Shown: piece by piece, positions 1 through 8,090 of the stretch
Layout of the letters: the number at the start of each line of letters is the position of its first letter
Numbering within the stretch: position 1 is the first letter of the stretch
NCBI GenBank assembly: GCA_964567755.1
Contig: CAZMNW010000017.1
Span: 1-64,000, forward strand
Direction: 5' to 3'
Length of the DNA: 64,000 nt
Source of the DNA: DASRJW01 sp964567755
GTDB lineage: Bacteria > Krumholzibacteriota > Krumholzibacteriia > G020349025
Made by a program: the position numbers and the translations under genes
Notes under the pieces: model-generated
Seen by the model: only the letters and a program-made list of their open reading frames with translations
What the model was told of the DNA's origin: nothing
The model's database searches: none

Positions 1-145
1 TGTGGAGATGGTGATGCCGGGCGACACGGTGGAGCTGGACGTGGCGCTGATCACGCCGATCGCCATGGAAGAGGGCCTGCGCTTCGCCATCCGTGAAGGC
101 GGCCGCACCGTCGGCGCCGGCGTCGTCGTCAAGATCTACGAATAA
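1..145 (+). CDS. tuf: Elongation factor Tu, C-terminal fragment
   Basis: The last 47 residues of EF-Tu run from the window edge (in frame from base 2) to TAA. The segment MPGDTVELDV, then EEGLRFAIREGGRTVGAGVV, is the highly conserved domain III end of EF-Tu, the GTPase that delivers aminoacyl-tRNA to the ribosome. It lies 17 bp upstream of rpsJ, the usual tuf-rpsJ arrangement at the head of an S10 operon. The 5' part lies outside the window. Confidence 0.97.
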   Translation, partial: VEMVMPGDTVELDVALITPIAMEEGLRFAIREGGRTVGAGVVVKIYE

Positions 146-162
146 GGATCGAGGAAACTGCC

Positions 163-471
163 GTGAACCAACAGAGAATCCGCATTCGGCTCAAGGCTTA
201 CGAGAGTGCCATGCTCGATCGCTCGGCGAACGAGATCGTGCGCACCGCCAAGCGCACCGGCGCCGAGATCAGCGGGCCGATCCCGCTGCCGACCAAGCGA
301 ACCATCTACACCGTGCTGCGTTCGCCGCATGTGGACAAGAAATCGCGCGAGCAGTTCCAGATCTGCATCCACAAGCGGTTGATCGACATCACGCGGCCGA
401 CGTCGCAGACGATCGATGCGCTGAGCAAGCTCGATCTGCCGGCCGGCGTCAACATCGAGATCAAGCTCTGA
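163..471 (+). CDS. rpsJ: 30S ribosomal protein S10
   Basis: 102 aa, the normal length for S10, starting at GTG after a GAGGAAA purine stretch. Diagnostic segments are RIRLKAYESAMLD near the N-terminus, GPIPLPTKR and the SPHVDKKSREQF region. S10 binds 16S rRNA in the 30S head and also partners NusB in antitermination. It is the first gene of the S10-spc-alpha run and directly follows tuf. Confidence 0.98.
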   Translation: MNQQRIRIRLKAYESAMLDRSANEIVRTAKRTGAEISGPIPLPTKRTIYTVLRSPHVDKKSREQFQICIHKRLIDITRPTSQTIDALSKLDLPAGVNIEIKL

Positions 472-493
472 ACCAGGGCCTCGGGGAGGAAGC

Positions 494-1138
494 ATGAAAG
501 CGCTGCTGGGGAGAAAGCTGGGCATGACCCAGATCTTCGACCAGGAAAGCGGCGAGGTCTGGCCGGTGACCGTGCTGCAGCTCGGGCCGTGTCCGGTGGT
601 GCAGGTCAAACGTCAGACCACCGATGGCTACGAGGCGGTACAAATCGGCTATGGCGAGGTGCGCACCTCGCTGGTGAACCTCCCGACGCGTGGCCATTAC
701 AAGAAGGCCAGCGTCTTGCCGCGGCGTTTCCTGCGCGAGTTCCGCGTCGACGATGCCAGCGCCTACGAAGTGGGACAGGAGCTCACCGTCGAGCTGTTCA
801 AGGAAGTGGGGTTGGTGGACATCGTCGGTGTCAGCAAAGGCCGCGGTTTCCAGGGCGGTACCAAGCGCCACGGCTTCCGCCTTGGGCCCAAGTCCCATGG
901 ATCGCGCAGCTACCGCCAGCCTGGGTCCATCGGCCAGCACTCCAACCCGGGGCACGTGTTCAAGGGTCTGCGCATGGCCGGCCGCATGGGCAACGCGCGG
1001 GTGACGATACGCAACATCGACGTGCGTGCCGTGGACACCGAGAACAACTTGCTGCTCGTTGGCGGCGCCGTCCCAGGGGCGCGCAATGCGCTCGTGTTCG
1101 TGCGCGCCACGGCAGCGGCCAAGGGAGGCGCGTTGTGA
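494..1138 (+). CDS. rplC: 50S ribosomal protein L3
   Basis: 214 aa beginning LGRKLGMTQIFD, the standard L3 N-terminus. The central loop GRGFQGGTKRHGF and the SIGQHSNPGHVFKG region place it as the bacterial L3 that reaches toward the peptidyl transferase centre. A GGGGAGGAAGC ribosome-binding site precedes the ATG. Its TGA overlaps the GTG of rplD (GTGA), implying translational coupling. Confidence 0.98.
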   Translation: MKALLGRKLGMTQIFDQESGEVWPVTVLQLGPCPVVQVKRQTTDGYEAVQIGYGEVRTSLVNLPTRGHYKKASVLPRRFLREFRVDDASAYEVGQELTVELFKEVGLVDIVGVSKGRGFQGGTKRHGFRLGPKSHGSRSYRQPGSIGQHSNPGHVFKGLRMAGRMGNARVTIRNIDVRAVDTENNLLLVGGAVPGARNALVFVRATAAAKGGAL

Positions 1139-1773
1139 CCGCCGAGCATTCGACTACCGCGCGCAGCTACTCCACCGATGGGCAAGAGAGTGGTTCCGTC
1201 CCATTGCCGGCGGCGCTCTTCGGCGCCGAAGTGCACGAGCACGTGCTCTACGAAGCGATCAAGAGCTACCTGGCCAACCAGCGCCAGGGAACGCACAAGA
1301 CCAAGAACCGCCACGAGGTCTCGGGGCAGAAGTCGAAGCTGTATCGCCAGAAGGGCACCGGCCGTGCCCGTGTCGGCTCGGCGACTTCGGGCACACGGGT
1401 CGGCGGCGGGCGCATCTTCGGACCGCGGCCGCGCGACTACCGCACGCGCCTGCCGATCCGGGTGCGGCGCCTGGCGCTCGCCTCCGCGCTCACCGACCGC
1501 GCGGCGGCCGTGCATGTGGTGGACGACATCGTGCTCGCCGCCCCGAGCACGAAGAGCATTGCCAAGCTGCTCGGCGGCATGGGGCTCGCCGGCAAGCGGG
1601 TGCTGATGGTGAGCGCACGCGATGACAGCAAGCTGTTCTTGTCGTGCCGCAATCTCCCGGGGTTGGAGCTGCAGCGCGCCCAGGAGCTCAACGCCTACAC
1701 GGTGATGCGGTCGGACGCTCTCGTCATCGAAAAGACGGCGCTGGCGAAGATCGAGGAGGTGTTCGGGAAATGA
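1135..1773 (+). CDS. rplD: 50S ribosomal protein L4
   Basis: 212 aa from a GTG overlapping the rplC stop. Conserved L4 segments are YEAIKSYLANQRQGTHKTK, the RQKGTGRARVGS loop and the GGGRIFGPRPRDY region, which binds 23S rRNA and lines the exit tunnel. An upstream in-frame extension exists but lies entirely inside rplC and was not used. Its stop overlaps the rplW start as ATGA. In E. coli L4 autoregulates the S10 operon; nothing here shows whether that applies. Confidence 0.97.
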   Translation: MTAEHSTTARSYSTDGQESGSVPLPAALFGAEVHEHVLYEAIKSYLANQRQGTHKTKNRHEVSGQKSKLYRQKGTGRARVGSATSGTRVGGGRIFGPRPRDYRTRLPIRVRRLALASALTDRAAAVHVVDDIVLAAPSTKSIAKLLGGMGLAGKRVLMVSARDDSKLFLSCRNLPGLELQRAQELNAYTVMRSDALVIEKTALAKIEEVFGK

Positions 1774-2057
1774 ACGCGGAGCAAATCATCCTCAATCCGC
1801 TCGTCACCGAACGCAACATGATCTTGCGCGACGAACAGAACAAGTACGTCTTCCGCGTGCATCCGCGCGCCACCAAGTCCGAGATCAAGAAAGCGGTGCA
1901 AGAGCTGTTCAACGTGCGCGTGGACGCCGTGACGACGATGAATGGGATTGGCAAGGTCAAGCGGCTCGGCAAGCACGTCGGGCGCCGGTCGAGCTGGAAG
2001 CGCGCCATCGTCAAGGTGGCGGCGGGACAAAAGATCGACATCTACGAGGCCGTGTAG
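1770..2057 (+). CDS. rplW: 50S ribosomal protein L23
   Basis: 95 aa, usual for L23, from an ATG overlapping the rplD stop. The pattern is LNPLVTERN, then KYVFRVHPRATKSEIKKAV and a basic TMNGIGKVKRLGKHVGRR loop. L23 sits at the exit of the ribosomal tunnel and is a docking point for SRP and trigger factor. It has the expected position between rplD and rplB. Confidence 0.97.
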   Translation: MNAEQIILNPLVTERNMILRDEQNKYVFRVHPRATKSEIKKAVQELFNVRVDAVTTMNGIGKVKRLGKHVGRRSSWKRAIVKVAAGQKIDIYEAV

Positions 2058-2114
2058 GACTGGGACTCGATGGCTGCGGGCCAAAGCGCCCAGCGAGCCG
2101 GGAGATGCAAGACG

Positions 2115-2942
2115 ATGCCACTGAAGAAGTTCAGGCCGGTCACGCCAACGCTGCGCTTCAAAACGGTGTCCGACTTCGCCGAGATCACGCGCGGCACGCC
2201 GGAAAAGTCGTTGCTCGAGCCCAATCGCAGCTCGGGTGGTCGCAACAACCTCGGACGCGTGACGTCGCGGCATCGCGGCGGCGGCCACAAGCGCATGTAC
2301 CGCAGGATCGATTTCAAACGCGACAAGGACACCATTCCGGCCCAGGTCGTGTCCATCGAGTACGACCCGAATCGCAGCGCCCGCATCGCGCTGTTGCACT
2401 ATGCCGACGGCGAGAAGCGCTACATCATCGCGCCGAGCGGTCTCGAGGTCGGACGCAAGGTGACAAGCGGCGTCGACGCCGAATACGAGACCGGCAACTG
2501 CCTGCCGCTCGCCAAGATCCCGGTGGGTACCGTGGTGCACGCGGTCGAGCTGGTGGCAGGCAAGGGCGCGCAGATGGCGCGCAGTGCCGGCACCTCGGCA
2601 CAGCTGATGGCCAAGGAAGGCAACTACGCGCAGTTGCGCCTGCCGAGCGGCGAGATGCGCAAGGTTCGCATCGAATGCCGCGCCACCATTGGCCAGGTCG
2701 GCAACCTCGAGCACGAGAACATCTCCATCGGCAAGGCTGGACGGTCGCGCTGGCTGGGCCGGCGGCCGCAGTCCCGCGGTGTCGCCATGAACCCCATCGA
2801 TCACCCGATGGGTGGCGGCGAAGGCAAGACCTCGGGTGGGCGGCACCCATGCAGCCCTTGGGGTTGGAAGACGAAGGGCTATCGCACGCGCAAGAAGAAG
2901 AATTCGGACCGGCTGATCATTCGGCGCCGCTACCAGAAGTAG
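2115..2942 (+). CDS. rplB: 50S ribosomal protein L2
   Basis: 275 aa, full length, starting MPLKKFRPVTPTLRF with a GGGAG site upstream; a longer in-frame start was rejected because it adds non-conserved sequence. Hallmarks are NRSSGGRNNLGRVTSRHRGG, the YDPNRSARIALLHYADGEKR barrel, and the C-terminal NPIDHPMGGGEGK loop with the conserved His near the peptidyl transferase centre. It is a primary 23S rRNA-binding protein needed for subunit association. Confidence 0.98.
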   Translation: MPLKKFRPVTPTLRFKTVSDFAEITRGTPEKSLLEPNRSSGGRNNLGRVTSRHRGGGHKRMYRRIDFKRDKDTIPAQVVSIEYDPNRSARIALLHYADGEKRYIIAPSGLEVGRKVTSGVDAEYETGNCLPLAKIPVGTVVHAVELVAGKGAQMARSAGTSAQLMAKEGNYAQLRLPSGEMRKVRIECRATIGQVGNLEHENISIGKAGRSRWLGRRPQSRGVAMNPIDHPMGGGEGKTSGGRHPCSPWGWKTKGYRTRKKKNSDRLIIRRRYQK

Positions 2943-2961
2943 CGCCAAGGAGCGGAACAAG

Positions 2962-3252
2962 ATGGGACGTTCGCTGAAAAAGGGGCCCTTCGCCGACGAG
3001 CATCTCGTGCGGCGCATCCAGCAGATGAACGACAGCAACGACAAACGCGTGCTGAAGACTTGGTCGCGTCGGTCGACGATCCTGCCGGAGTTCGTGGGGC
3101 ACACGCTGGCGGTACACACCGGCAACCGTTTCGTTCCGGTCTACATCACCGAGAACATGGTCGGACACAAGGTCGGCGAGTTCGCGCCGACGCGCACCTT
3201 CCGCGCCCACACGACCAAGACCCGGGCGCAGATGGTCGGCGGCAAGAAGTAA
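2962..3252 (+). CDS. rpsS: 30S ribosomal protein S19
   Basis: 96 aa beginning MGRSLKKGPFADEHL, the invariant S19 N-terminus. It continues with KTWSRRSTILPEFVGHT and VYITENMVGHKVGEFAPTR. S19 binds 16S rRNA in the 30S head next to S13. It is 20 bp after rplB, preceded by AAGGAG. Confidence 0.98.
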   Translation: MGRSLKKGPFADEHLVRRIQQMNDSNDKRVLKTWSRRSTILPEFVGHTLAVHTGNRFVPVYITENMVGHKVGEFAPTRTFRAHTTKTRAQMVGGKK

Positions 3253-3264
3253 CGGGGGATGTCG

Positions 3265-3738
3265 ATGGAGGCGAGAGCATCGCTGCGCTACTCGGGAATC
3301 CCGGCCAACAAGATGCGTGCGGTCGCGGATCTGGTGCGTGGCAAGGACGTTGACGTGGCGCTGCACACCCTGCAGTTCGTGACGCGGGCGGCGGCGCTGC
3401 CGATGCGTAAGTTGATCGAGTCGGCGGCGGCCAACGCCAAGGAAAAGGCCAGCGCTGCCGACCGCCGTTTCGAGCCGGAACGGTTGTTCGTGAAGAGCGT
3501 CACCGTGGATGAGGGCCCGACGGCCAAGCGTTTTCGGCCGCGTGCGCAAGGACGCGCCTATCGCATTCGCAAACGCAGCTGTCACGTGATGCTGATTCTG
3601 GAAGAACACGAGAGCCGGGCGGTGGCGCGCGCGTCGCAAGCGAATGTCGCGAAGGGCAAAGCCTCGCCGCCAGTGCCGGCCGAAACGAAGAGCGCTCGCG
3701 GGTCGCGCAAAGCCAAGGCCGTGGGCGCGGCGCAGTAA
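3265..3738 (+). CDS. rplV: 50S ribosomal protein L22 with C-terminal tail
   Basis: 157 aa. The core (about 1-115) has SLRYSGIPANKMRAVADLVRG, a long helix and the EGPTAKRFRPRAQGRAYRI hairpin that lines the exit tunnel. The start is ATG 3265, because the GGGGG at 3254-3258 sits 6 nt before it and abuts the alternative ATG at 3259. About 40 residues after the core form an Ala/Lys/Pro-rich low-complexity tail; L22 is usually about 110-120 aa, so the tail is an addition. Confidence 0.96.
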   Translation: MEARASLRYSGIPANKMRAVADLVRGKDVDVALHTLQFVTRAAALPMRKLIESAAANAKEKASAADRRFEPERLFVKSVTVDEGPTAKRFRPRAQGRAYRIRKRSCHVMLILEEHESRAVARASQANVAKGKASPPVPAETKSARGSRKAKAVGAAQ

Positions 3739-3750
3739 GGAGGTCTCGAC

Positions 3751-4437
3751 TTGGGGCAGAAGACGCATCCGATCGGGTTTCGCCTCGGCGTGATCCGCAC
3801 CTGGGGCTCACGGTGGTTCGCCCGCAAGGAATACGCCGACTGGCTCCTGGAGGACGAAAAGACGCGCCGCTATATTCGGCACCGACTGCGCAAGGCCGGG
3901 ATCGCCAGGATCGAGATCGAGCGCGCCCCCAAGAAAGTGTCGATCAACATCCATGCGGCTCGCCCCGGCATGGTCATCGGCCGCAAGGGCAGCGAAGTGG
4001 ACAAGCTGCGCGACGAGTTGCGCAAGCTCACGGGCAAGGACATCTACCTGAACATCGTCGAGGTCAAGAAGCCGGAGAAGAACGCGCAGCTGGTGGCGGA
4101 ACACATCGCCCTGCAGCTGGAGCAGCGCGTTTCGTTCCGCCGTGCCATGAAGAAAACGATTTCGTCGGCTATGCGCATGGGTGTTCTGGGAATCAAGGTC
4201 CGGTGTTCCGGGCGCCTCGGCGGCGCCGAGATGTCGCGGGTCGAGAAGTATCACGAGGGTCGCGTGCCGCTGCACACGTTGCGCGCCGACATCGACTACG
4301 CCACCGCGACGGCGCGCACGACGTTCGGAGCCATTGGCGTCAAGGTCTGGATCTACAACGGCGAAATATTCCCGCGCGACTTCAAGCGCCAGATGGCGGG
4401 CGAGCGAGAAGAGGTGACGTCCGATGCTGGCGCCTAA
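3751..4437 (+). CDS. rpsC: 30S ribosomal protein S3
   Basis: 228 aa from TTG, chosen because an exact AAGGAGGT at 3737-3744 lies 6 nt upstream and the protein then begins GQKTHPIGFRLGVI, the standard S3 start. The KH domain motif AARPGMVIGRKGSEVDKLR is present. The C-terminal half has RCSGRLGGAEMSR and the IKVWIYNGE strand. S3 forms part of the mRNA entry channel. Its 3' end overlaps rplP by 14 nt. Confidence 0.98.
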   Translation: MGQKTHPIGFRLGVIRTWGSRWFARKEYADWLLEDEKTRRYIRHRLRKAGIARIEIERAPKKVSINIHAARPGMVIGRKGSEVDKLRDELRKLTGKDIYLNIVEVKKPEKNAQLVAEHIALQLEQRVSFRRAMKKTISSAMRMGVLGIKVRCSGRLGGAEMSRVEKYHEGRVPLHTLRADIDYATATARTTFGAIGVKVWIYNGEIFPRDFKRQMAGEREEVTSDAGA

Positions 4438-4846
4438 GCGCACCAAGCACCGCAAGATGATGAAAGGCCGGATGCGCGGGCTGGCGTACCGCGGTTCGAC
4501 CTTGTCGTTCGGCGAGTTCGGACTGCAGACGCTCGATCCGGCGTGGATCGACACGCGCCAGATCGAAGCCGCGCGCATTGCCATCACGCGTCACATCAAG
4601 CGTGGCGGCAAGCTGTGGATCCGCATCTTCCCGGACAAGCCGCTGTCGAAGAAACCGGCAGAGACACGCATGGGCAAGGGCAAAGGCAACCCGGAGTTCT
4701 GGGTGGCGGTGGTGAAGCCCGGTCGCATCTTGTTCGAGCTCGAAGGGGTGACGCCGGAGATCGCGCGCCAGGCATTTCGTCTCGCCGGCAGCAAGCTGCC
4801 CGTGCGCACAAAATTCCTCCAGGCCGAGGGGAGGCACGCGGCGTGA
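4424..4846 (+). CDS. rplP: 50S ribosomal protein L16
   Basis: 140 aa starting MLAPKRTKHRKMMKGRMRG, the conserved L16 N-terminus. It continues with the WIDTRQIEAARIAITRH helix, the PDKPLSKKPAETRMGKGKG loop and the VKPGRILFELEGV strand. L16 contacts A-site tRNA and organises 23S helix 38. Its start lies inside rpsC and its stop overlaps the rpmC GTG. Confidence 0.98.
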   Translation: MLAPKRTKHRKMMKGRMRGLAYRGSTLSFGEFGLQTLDPAWIDTRQIEAARIAITRHIKRGGKLWIRIFPDKPLSKKPAETRMGKGKGNPEFWVAVVKPGRILFELEGVTPEIARQAFRLAGSKLPVRTKFLQAEGRHAA

Positions 4847-5109
4847 AGGCGAAGGAACTGAAGGTGAAGAAGCTGCGTGACTTGCCGGTGGAAGACCTCA
4901 AGGCCAAGCACGAGGAGCTGGTGTCGAATTACTTCACGCTGCGCATCAAGCACACCCTGGGGCAGCTCGAGGACCCATTGGTGCTGCGGCGCGTGCGCCG
5001 CGGAATCGCGCGCGCCAAGACGCTGCTGCAGGAACGCGGCGTGGCCGAGAGCGTTCGCCGCCGGCGCCGCACCGGCGCCTGGGTGGCCCAGGACAAGGAG
5101 AAGTCATGA
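4843..5109 (+). CDS. rpmC: 50S ribosomal protein L29
   Basis: 88 aa from a GTG that overlaps the rplP stop (GTGA). The helical hairpin has LRDLPVEDLKAKHEELVSNY and QLEDPLVLRRVRRGIARAKT, matching L29. L29 is normally 60-70 aa; here about 20 extra Arg-rich residues (SVRRRRRTGAW) form the C-terminus. It binds 23S rRNA beside L23 at the tunnel exit. Its stop overlaps the rpsQ start as ATGA. Confidence 0.94.
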   Translation: MKAKELKVKKLRDLPVEDLKAKHEELVSNYFTLRIKHTLGQLEDPLVLRRVRRGIARAKTLLQERGVAESVRRRRRTGAWVAQDKEKS

Positions 5110-5399
5110 AAGCACGCGGCCGCTTGCGTATTCGCGTCGGCGAGGTCACGAGCAACAAGGCGGACAAGACCGCCAATGTCAGGGTGGATCGCCTGGTGAA
5201 GCATGCCACCTACGGGCGTGTTGTGCGCCGCAGTGTGACGCTGCACATCCATGACCCGGAGAACCAGTGCAAGATGGGGGATTGGGTGCGCGTCGCCGAG
5301 ACGCGGCCGCTGTCCAAGACCAAGCGCTGGCGATTGCTGGAGATCTTGCGCCGCGGCGGCGAAAAGGCAGCGCTGCCCGGGCTGGAGGAAGGAGCATGA
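5106..5399 (+). CDS. rpsQ: 30S ribosomal protein S17
   Basis: 97 aa OB-fold protein. The sequence GEVTSNKADKTANVRVDRL, then HIHDPENQCKMGDWVRVAE and ETRPLSKTKRWRLLEIL, is diagnostic of S17, a primary 16S rRNA-binding protein. It overlaps rpmC upstream and rplN downstream, each by 4 nt, so the three genes look translationally coupled. Confidence 0.97.
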   Translation: MKARGRLRIRVGEVTSNKADKTANVRVDRLVKHATYGRVVRRSVTLHIHDPENQCKMGDWVRVAETRPLSKTKRWRLLEILRRGGEKAALPGLEEGA

Positions 5400-5764
5400 T
5401 CCAGCAGGAGACCATGGTGACCGTCGCCGACAATTCGGGGGCGAAACGCGCGCAGTGCTTCCGCGTGCTCGGGGGGACCAAACGCCGTTACGCCTATCTG
5501 GGCGATATCGTCGTCCTCGCGGTCAAGCAGGCCATCCCCGGTGGCACGGTGAAGAAGGGGCAAGTGGTCAAGGGCGTGGTCGTGCGCACCACCAAGGAAC
5601 AGCGGCGCAAGGACGGCAGCTATGTGCGCTTCGACGAGAACGCCGTGGTCCTGATCAATGACAAGCTCGAGCCCATCGGCACACGCATCTTCGGTCCGGT
5701 GGCGCGCGAGCTGCGCGAGAAGAAGTTCATGAAGATCGTTTCGCTGGCTCCCGAGGTGGTGTGA
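5396..5764 (+). CDS. rplN: 50S ribosomal protein L14
   Basis: 122 aa, exact family length, beginning MIQQETMVTVADNSGAKRAQ. The VKKGQVVKGVVVRTTKEQRR segment and the C-terminal GTRIFGPVARELREKKFMKI are near-invariant in L14. The protein is at the subunit interface and contacts L19. It overlaps the rpsQ stop (ATGA); rplX starts 1 nt after its stop. Confidence 0.98.
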   Translation: MIQQETMVTVADNSGAKRAQCFRVLGGTKRRYAYLGDIVVLAVKQAIPGGTVKKGQVVKGVVVRTTKEQRRKDGSYVRFDENAVVLINDKLEPIGTRIFGPVARELREKKFMKIVSLAPEVV

Positions 5765-5765
5765 C

Positions 5766-6089
5766 ATGCATGTCGCCAAGGACGACACGGTCGTCGTGCT
5801 CGCGGGCAAGAACCGCGGCAAGATGGGACGCGTGCTGCGCGTGCTCCCCGACAAAGACAAGGTCATTGTCGAGCACGTGAACATGATCAAACGGCACACG
5901 CGCGCGATCCCGGCCAAGGGCGTCAAAGGGGGCATCATCGAGAAGGAAGGCCCCATCCATGTCTCGAACGTCATGGTGGTCGACACGACCACAGGCAAGC
6001 CGACACGCGTGGGGCACAAGATCTTGGCCGATGGCAAGAAGGTGCGCATCGCGCGCCGCAGCGGCGAGATGATCGGCAAGGAGAGGTAG
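5766..6089 (+). CDS. rplX: 50S ribosomal protein L24
   Basis: 107 aa with an N-terminal KOW motif: KDDTVVVLAGKNRGKMGRVL. This is followed by VEHVNMIKRHTRAIP and the GGIIEKEGPIHVSNVM strand typical of L24. It initiates 50S assembly by binding the 5' part of 23S rRNA. It is tightly spaced between rplN and rplE. Confidence 0.97.
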   Translation: MHVAKDDTVVVLAGKNRGKMGRVLRVLPDKDKVIVEHVNMIKRHTRAIPAKGVKGGIIEKEGPIHVSNVMVVDTTTGKPTRVGHKILADGKKVRIARRSGEMIGKER

Positions 6090-6092
6090 GCG

Positions 6093-6833
6093 ATGGCGAA
6101 GGACACTGCGCCCAAGTCCGAGAAAAAGGGCGGAAAAGGTGGCGACGGCAAGGCCGGCAAGCCCAAGGGCGCCGAGGGCAAGGTCGCGAAGCCCAAGGGT
6201 GGCGAGGGCAAGGTCGGCAAGCCCAAGAAGGGCGCCGAGCCCAAGCCCGCGGCCAAGACACAGAAGGCGGCCAAGCCAGCGGGACCGCCGACGCCACCGC
6301 GCCTGCGCGGGTTCTATTGGGACAACGTCGTGCCGGCGATGATGAAACGCTTTGGCTACGGCAACCGCATGCAGGTGCCGCGGCTGCAGAAGATCGTGGT
6401 GAACATGGGGCTTGGCGAAGCCGTCAGCAATTCGAAGATCATCGATGCCGCCGTCGAGGACATGCGCAAGATTACCGGGCAGCAGCCGCAGGTAACGCGC
6501 GCGCGCATGTCGATCTCGAACTTCAAGCTGCGCGAGGGCGTGCCGATCGGTTGCCGCGTGACCTTGCGCGGCGCGCGCATGTACGAGTTTTTCGACCGTT
6601 TCGTCAACGTCGCTTTGCCGCGCATTCGCGACTTCCGTGGCGTGCCCAGCCGCAGCTTCGACGGCCGCGGCAATTACACCATGGGGCTCAAGGAACAGAT
6701 CAACTTTCCCGAGGTCGACTACGACAAGATCATGCAGCTGCAGGGGATGGACATCACGTTCGTCACCACCGCGAAGACGGACGAGGAATCGAAAGAGCTG
6801 CTCGGCTTGATGAACATGCCGTTCCGCAAGTAG
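6093..6833 (+). CDS. rplE: 50S ribosomal protein L5 with Lys/Gly/Pro-rich N-terminal extension
   Basis: 246 aa. The L5 core begins near residue 68 (RLRGFYWDNVVPAMMKRFGY) and includes VNMGLGEAVSNSK, TGQQPQVTRARMSISNFKLR and the RDFRGVPSRSFDGRGNYTMG loop that binds 5S rRNA. L5 is normally about 180 aa. The first 67 residues are a basic low-complexity extension with three near-identical 10-residue units (GKxGKPKGAE type). An internal start was not favoured: a plausible start codon follows rplX by 3 nt and the extension stays in frame. Confidence 0.95.
   Translation: MAKDTAPKSEKKGGKGGDGKAGKPKGAEGKVAKPKGGEGKVGKPKKGAEPKPAAKTQKAAKPAGPPTPPRLRGFYWDNVVPAMMKRFGYGNRMQVPRLQKIVVNMGLGEAVSNSKIIDAAVEDMRKITGQQPQVTRARMSISNFKLREGVPIGCRVTLRGARMYEFFDRFVNVALPRIRDFRGVPSRSFDGRGNYTMGLKEQINFPEVDYDKIMQLQGMDITFVTTAKTDEESKELLGLMNMPFRK
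6147..6239 (+). repeat. Three tandem 30-bp units coding the L5 N-terminal extension
   Basis: Three consecutive units of about 30 bp (6147-6176, 6177-6206, 6207-6239) share the core GGCAAGG then AAGCCCAAG. Because 30 is a multiple of three they add 10-residue blocks without disturbing the frame, which would allow copy number to vary between strains. Confidence 0.8.
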
Positions 6834-6855
6834 GAGCGGTGCGAGAGGAGAGCGT

Positions 6856-7041
6856 GTGGCGAAAAAATCCATGATCGCCAAGTCCCTGAGGAAGCCACGG
6901 TTCAAGGTCCAGGGGTACAACCGCTGCCGGCGCTGCGGCCGGCCGCGCGGGTTTCTCCGTGACTTCGGGATGTGCCGTATTTGTTTCCGGGAGCTCGCCC
7001 TGCGTGGCGAGGTCCCGGGTGTGATCAAGGCGAGCTGGTAG
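6856..7041 (+). CDS. rpsN: 30S ribosomal protein S14, zinc-binding (type Z)
   Basis: 61 aa from GTG, preceded by GAGAGGAG. The short form carries a four-cysteine zinc site: CRRCGRPRGF then CRICFREL. The type-Z S14 is about 61 aa, whereas the zinc-free form is about 100 aa. It binds 16S rRNA in the 30S head. An 85-bp gap with no further gene separates it from rpsH. Confidence 0.97.
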   Translation: MAKKSMIAKSLRKPRFKVQGYNRCRRCGRPRGFLRDFGMCRICFRELALRGEVPGVIKASW

Positions 7042-7126
7042 GCAAGCCGGCGCTCGCGGCACGACGAGACCGCGCCGGTCCCGTCGACATTGCCGCGGCG
7101 CGAGCGACTCGGAGGAAATCACTGCC

Positions 7127-7528
7127 ATGTCCATGACCGATCCGATCGCCGACATGCTGACGCGTATTCGCAACGCCGCGCACGCCAAGCACCGGCGCGT
7201 GGATGTGCCGGCATCGAAGATGAAGGCATCGATCGCAAAGATTCTCGAGGAAGAGGGGTATATCCAGGGCACCCGCCTGATCAAGGATGGGCCCCAGGGG
7301 ACCTTGCGGATCTTCCTCAAGTACGACGACGCCAAGGGAGGCAACGCGATCCGTGGTCTGAAGCGGGTCAGCATGCCCGGGCGCCGCGTGTATGTATCGC
7401 ACGAAGGGATCCCGCGCGTGCTCGGTGGTTACGGGGTCTGCATCGTCAGCACCTCGCAGGGCCTGATGACGGGTCTGATTGCGCGCCAGAAGGGGATCGG
7501 CGGCGAGCTCTTGTGCCAGGTCTGGTAG
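7127..7528 (+). CDS. rpsH: 30S ribosomal protein S8
   Basis: 133 aa starting MSMTDPIADMLTRIRNA, the invariant S8 N-terminus. The C-terminal half has SMPGRRVYVSHEGIPRVLGG and GLMTGLIARQKGIGGELLC, matching the rRNA-binding core. S8 is a primary binder of 16S rRNA and in E. coli represses the spc operon. Start at ATG 7127 after GGAGGAAATCACTGCC. Confidence 0.98.
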   Translation: MSMTDPIADMLTRIRNAAHAKHRRVDVPASKMKASIAKILEEEGYIQGTRLIKDGPQGTLRIFLKYDDAKGGNAIRGLKRVSMPGRRVYVSHEGIPRVLGGYGVCIVSTSQGLMTGLIARQKGIGGELLCQVW

Positions 7529-7538
7529 GAGGGAAATC

Positions 7539-8078
7539 ATGTCCAGGATCGGACGCAAGGTGATCGCGGTGCCGCAAGGCGTGCAGGTGCAGATGGAAGG
7601 CGGCACCTTCGTGGCCAAGGGCCCGAAGGGCCAGCACCGGCAGCCCGTGCACCCGGACATGGCGGTGGAGATCTCGGCCGGTGAGATCCGGGTGGCGCGC
7701 CCGACGGAGCAGACACGGCACCGCCAGCTGCATGGTTTGACGCGCACACTCATTGCCAACAGCGTGACCGGCGTCACCAACGGTTTCGTCAAGAAGCTCG
7801 AGATTCGCGGCGTCGGTTACAAGGCGGACGTTCAAGGACGCAAATTGATGATTTCGGTGGGCTACTCCAACCCGGTCGAGTTCCCGCTGCCTGCAGGCAT
7901 TGATGTCAAGGCCGAGACCCCGACGTTGCTCGCGGTGAGCGGGATCGACAAACAGCAAGTCGGTCAGGTGGCGGCCGAAATCCGCGGCGTCCGTCCGCCG
8001 GAGCCTTACAAGGGCAAGGGCATCCGGTACGAGGGCGAAGTCGTGCGGCAGAAGGCCGGCAAGACGGCCGGAAAGTAG
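7539..8078 (+). CDS. rplF: 50S ribosomal protein L6
   Basis: 179 aa, normal L6 length, starting MSRIGRKVIAVPQGVQVQ. Two homologous domains are visible; the second ends RGVRPPEPYKGKGIRYEGE, the conserved 23S rRNA-binding signature. An upstream in-frame extension overlaps rpsH and was rejected in favour of the ATG after GGAGGGAAATC. Confidence 0.98.
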   Translation: MSRIGRKVIAVPQGVQVQMEGGTFVAKGPKGQHRQPVHPDMAVEISAGEIRVARPTEQTRHRQLHGLTRTLIANSVTGVTNGFVKKLEIRGVGYKADVQGRKLMISVGYSNPVEFPLPAGIDVKAETPTLLAVSGIDKQQVGQVAAEIRGVRPPEPYKGKGIRYEGEVVRQKAGKTAGK

Positions 8079-8090
8079 CGAGGATCGGCC

